This document shows positions 62,059-64,000 of a stretch of DNA of 64,000 nucleotides, in pieces (within the stretch, counting starts at the first letter, position 1; each line of letters opens with the position of its first letter). Origin of the DNA: Kluyveromyces lactis (lineage: Eukaryota > Ascomycota > Saccharomycetes > Saccharomycetales > Saccharomycetaceae). The stretch spans positions 2,046,001 to 2,110,000 of the forward strand of contig NC_006041.1 in assembly GCF_000002515.2 (NCBI RefSeq), in the 5' to 3' direction. A program made the translations under genes and the position numbers. The notes beneath the pieces were generated by a model. It was not told where the DNA came from. It ran no database searches and saw only the letters and a list, made by a program, of their open reading frames with translations.

Positions 62059-64000
62059 ATGTCATCACAGGAGTCTCGATTAGACAGACAGGTTATCTTG
62101 TTAGAAACTGGGTCCACGCAAGTGGTACGGAATATGGCTGCTGACCAATTAGGAGATTTAGCCAAACAACATCCAGAACAAACACTCCCATTGTTATCGC
62201 GGGTTTACCCTTATCTATTGAGTAAACAGTGGGAAACTAGAGTGACAGCTGCTAGAGCAGTTGGAGGAATAGTGTCACATGCACCGCTGTGGGATCCCAA
62301 TGCGGATGACGAGGAAAGTAAAAATCCCCAGACGCAGCAGCCATTGGGTCCAGAGTCTGCCAAAGTTAAAATTGAAGAGGAGATGAAGGTAAAATTGGAG
62401 GAATTGTCACATACAGATGAATGGAATGAACTGCAGGACGACACGCATTATTTTACTTTGAACAGTTGGAAGATTAGTGAGCTGCTGAAGTCTGGGAAGA
62501 GTCTACTAGCAGCCAGTGCAAATGATTATGAATCGAAAGCTCTTAATATCAATAATAATGGGTCTGCAGATATCGAACAGGATGACGCTAACAATGTCAA
62601 ACATCTGAAGAAAGAGGATTCGTTTGCCGATCTGAAAAAGGAAAATAGTACGGATTCGCTTGCAGATGAGGATACGGTAAATGAAACGAAAGAATCGAAG
62701 AGATCAGCAAGAATGCTGGCCATGGCAAGAAGAAAGAAAAAGATTCAAGCTAAAACGGTAAACAAAAAACCTGTAGATTTGTCACAGTCTAGTGCCACAC
62801 GTAATATGATACCCAATAAAGAGGATCTGAGTGATTCTCCAACTCCGGTACCAATGACTTTAACGAACCCTAAACTTGAAATCACAGAACAATCCGATGA
62901 GAAGAGATTAATGGTCGAATCAATGGTGCAACCTATCTTGGAAAAACATGAAAAGATTAGGGGGTTCGTCTGGCAATTCCAAGGAATTTATGAACTCCTA
63001 TTAGATAATCTTATGAACGAACAGTGGGAAATAAGACACGGTGCAGCATTAGGTTTACGTGAACTTATGAAGAAGCATGCTCCCTCAGTTGGAAGACTAA
63101 GTGGTAAGTCCAAACAAGACAACGATTCTCGTAATTACTGTAGCTTGGAAGACTTAGCTACTCGTCTCCTAACAATTTTTGCATTGGATAGATTCAGCGA
63201 TTTTGTTAACGATACCGCCGTGGCACCGGTCAGAGAATCTGCGGCCCAAACACTCGCAACATTATTGATACATTTAGACGACGAAATTGCATTGAAAGTT
63301 TTCCAAAAGTTGGAGCAATTGGTACTTCAGGATCCTGGACTTACAGGATCTCCAAACAAAATATGGCAAGCTACCCATGGTGGATTGTTGGGTATTAGAT
63401 ACTTTGTATCGATCAAGACGGATTTCTTGTTCAAACACAACTTACTTAACAATGTGGTAAACATCGTTCTTTACGGACTCAAAGAAAGCGACGATGACGT
63501 ACAAAGTGTCTCTGCTGCTATACTTTCACCAATAACAGATGATTTTGTAAAGTTACAAACTGACACCATTGATTTAGTGCTAACTACAGTATGGAACTCG
63601 TTGACACATTTGGATGATGATTTATCATCAAGTGTCTCTTCAGTAATGGATCTTTTGGCAAAACTATGCAAACATGAACAAGTACTCGCTGTATTAAAGC
63701 AAAAAAGTATCGACTCACCATCTGAATGGTCCTTCAAATCCCTTGTTCCTCAACTATATCCCTTCTTGAGACATTCTATCACAATGGTACGAAAGTCCGT
63801 TCTCAATTTACTATCAGCTTTCTTGTCTCTTAACGACAGTGCCACCAAAAATTGGATAAACGGCAAACTGTTCAAATTGATATACCAGAACATTTTATTG
63901 GAACAAAATGTGGAAGTGTTGGATCTATCTTGTAAACTTTATGCCGCAATGTTAAACGGTTACGTTAATAGCAAAGGACAGGAAAAAAGCATTGATTTTG
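62059..64000 (+). CDS. MOT1: TBP-displacing Swi2/Snf2 ATPase Mot1 (5' third)
   Basis: The frame from ATG 62059 is open to the window end, giving 647 residues of a protein that has about 1870 in S. cerevisiae (YPL082C). The N-terminus SRLDRQVILLETGSTQVVRN and onward (MAADQLGDLAKQHPEQ, WETRVTAARAVGG) is nearly identical to S. cerevisiae Mot1. Later blocks RMLAMARRKKKI, WQFQGIYELLLDNLM, WEIRHGAALGLREL and KIWQATHGGLLGIRYFVSIK also match. These are the HEAT repeats that grip TBP; the ATPase domain lies beyond the window. Mot1 strips TBP from DNA and redistributes it. There is no sign of an intron. Confidence 0.96.
   Translation, partial: MSSQESRLDRQVILLETGSTQVVRNMAADQLGDLAKQHPEQTLPLLSRVYPYLLSKQWETRVTAARAVGGIVSHAPLWDPNADDEESKNPQTQQPLGPESAKVKIEEEMKVKLEELSHTDEWNELQDDTHYFTLNSWKISELLKSGKSLLAASANDYESKALNINNNGSADIEQDDANNVKHLKKEDSFADLKKENSTDSLADEDTVNETKESKRSARMLAMARRKKKIQAKTVNKKPVDLSQSSATRNMIPNKEDLSDSPTPVPMTLTNPKLEITEQSDEKRLMVESMVQPILEKHEKIRGFVWQFQGIYELLLDNLMNEQWEIRHGAALGLRELMKKHAPSVGRLSGKSKQDNDSRNYCSLEDLATRLLTIFALDRFSDFVNDTAVAPVRESAAQTLATLLIHLDDEIALKVFQKLEQLVLQDPGLTGSPNKIWQATHGGLLGIRYFVSIKTDFLFKHNLLNNVVNIVLYGLKESDDDVQSVSAAILSPITDDFVKLQTDTIDLVLTTVWNSLTHLDDDLSSSVSSVMDLLAKLCKHEQVLAVLKQKSIDSPSEWSFKSLVPQLYPFLRHSITMVRKSVLNLLSAFLSLNDSATKNWINGKLFKLIYQNILLEQNVEVLDLSCKLYAAMLNGYVNSKGQEKSIDF

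Overview
The window is nuclear DNA of a budding yeast of the family Saccharomycetaceae that did not pass through the whole-genome duplication (WGD). Genes are compact and mostly intronless. The few introns have GTATGT donors and TACTAAC-type branch points with very short first exons. Recognisable motifs include Reb1 (TTACCCG), Rap1, MCB (ACGCGT) and Cbf1 (CACGTG). Base composition is AT-rich. A Kluyveromyces species (K. lactis or a close relative) is my best guess; this is inference from gene content and protein character, with no database search.

The decisive feature is gene order. Almost every gene matches, in order and orientation, one of two S. cerevisiae tracts: chromosome XVI left arm (ALD6 YPL061W to MOT1 YPL082C) and chromosome II right arm (RPS9B YBR189W to KTR3 YBR205W). 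The two sets are interleaved here, and W genes of S. cerevisiae lie on the minus strand. Loci that are duplicated in S. cerevisiae (RPL21, RPS9, YPL077C/YBR197C) are single here. This is what an unduplicated ancestral segment should look like. I recalled the S. cerevisiae gene order from memory.

Layout. 1-778: 5' part of a PH-domain gene. 1913-6123: KTR3 (Golgi mannosyltransferase), a SAY1-like sterol/acetyl-ester hydrolase and LDH1 (lipid hydrolase). 6418-7941: ALD6, with a 3 kb upstream region. 10949-17543: F-box gene (COS111 position), TIM50, VPS28, RGL1. 18516-22325: AAH1 and MCM7, then an MCB/forkhead-rich intergenic region. 23719-30762: a small membrane protein (YBR201C-A position), HTC1, YPL068C homologue, DER1, BTS1, MUK1, YPL071C homologue. 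31042-40807: BEM1 (with an intron), UBP16, YTA6, GCR1. 42516-50499: TAF5, GPI2, YPL077C/YBR197C homologue, PGI1, MSI1. 51204-55071: ATP4, AIM4 (with a tiny intron), MED8, RIM2. 55642-58885: RPL21 and RPS9, both with introns. 59401-60582: homocitrate synthase. 62059 to the end: 5' third of MOT1.

The genes are ordinary housekeeping functions: central carbon metabolism (PGI1, ALD6, GCR1), mitochondrial biogenesis (TIM50, ATP4, RIM2), replication and chromatin (MCM7, MSI1), transcription (TAF5, MED8, MOT1), vesicle traffic (VPS28, MUK1), polarity (BEM1, RGL1), ER and lipid functions (DER1, GPI2, BTS1) and translation (RPL21, RPS9). I saw no tRNA, transposon, LTR, CRISPR array or centromere. The most interesting signals are non-coding: two introns with 7-9 nt first exons, a GC-rich hairpin-bearing island upstream of RPL21, an MCB+forkhead motif cluster upstream of MCM7, and paired perfect Lys14-type sites upstream of a homocitrate synthase that lacks its usual C-terminal tail.
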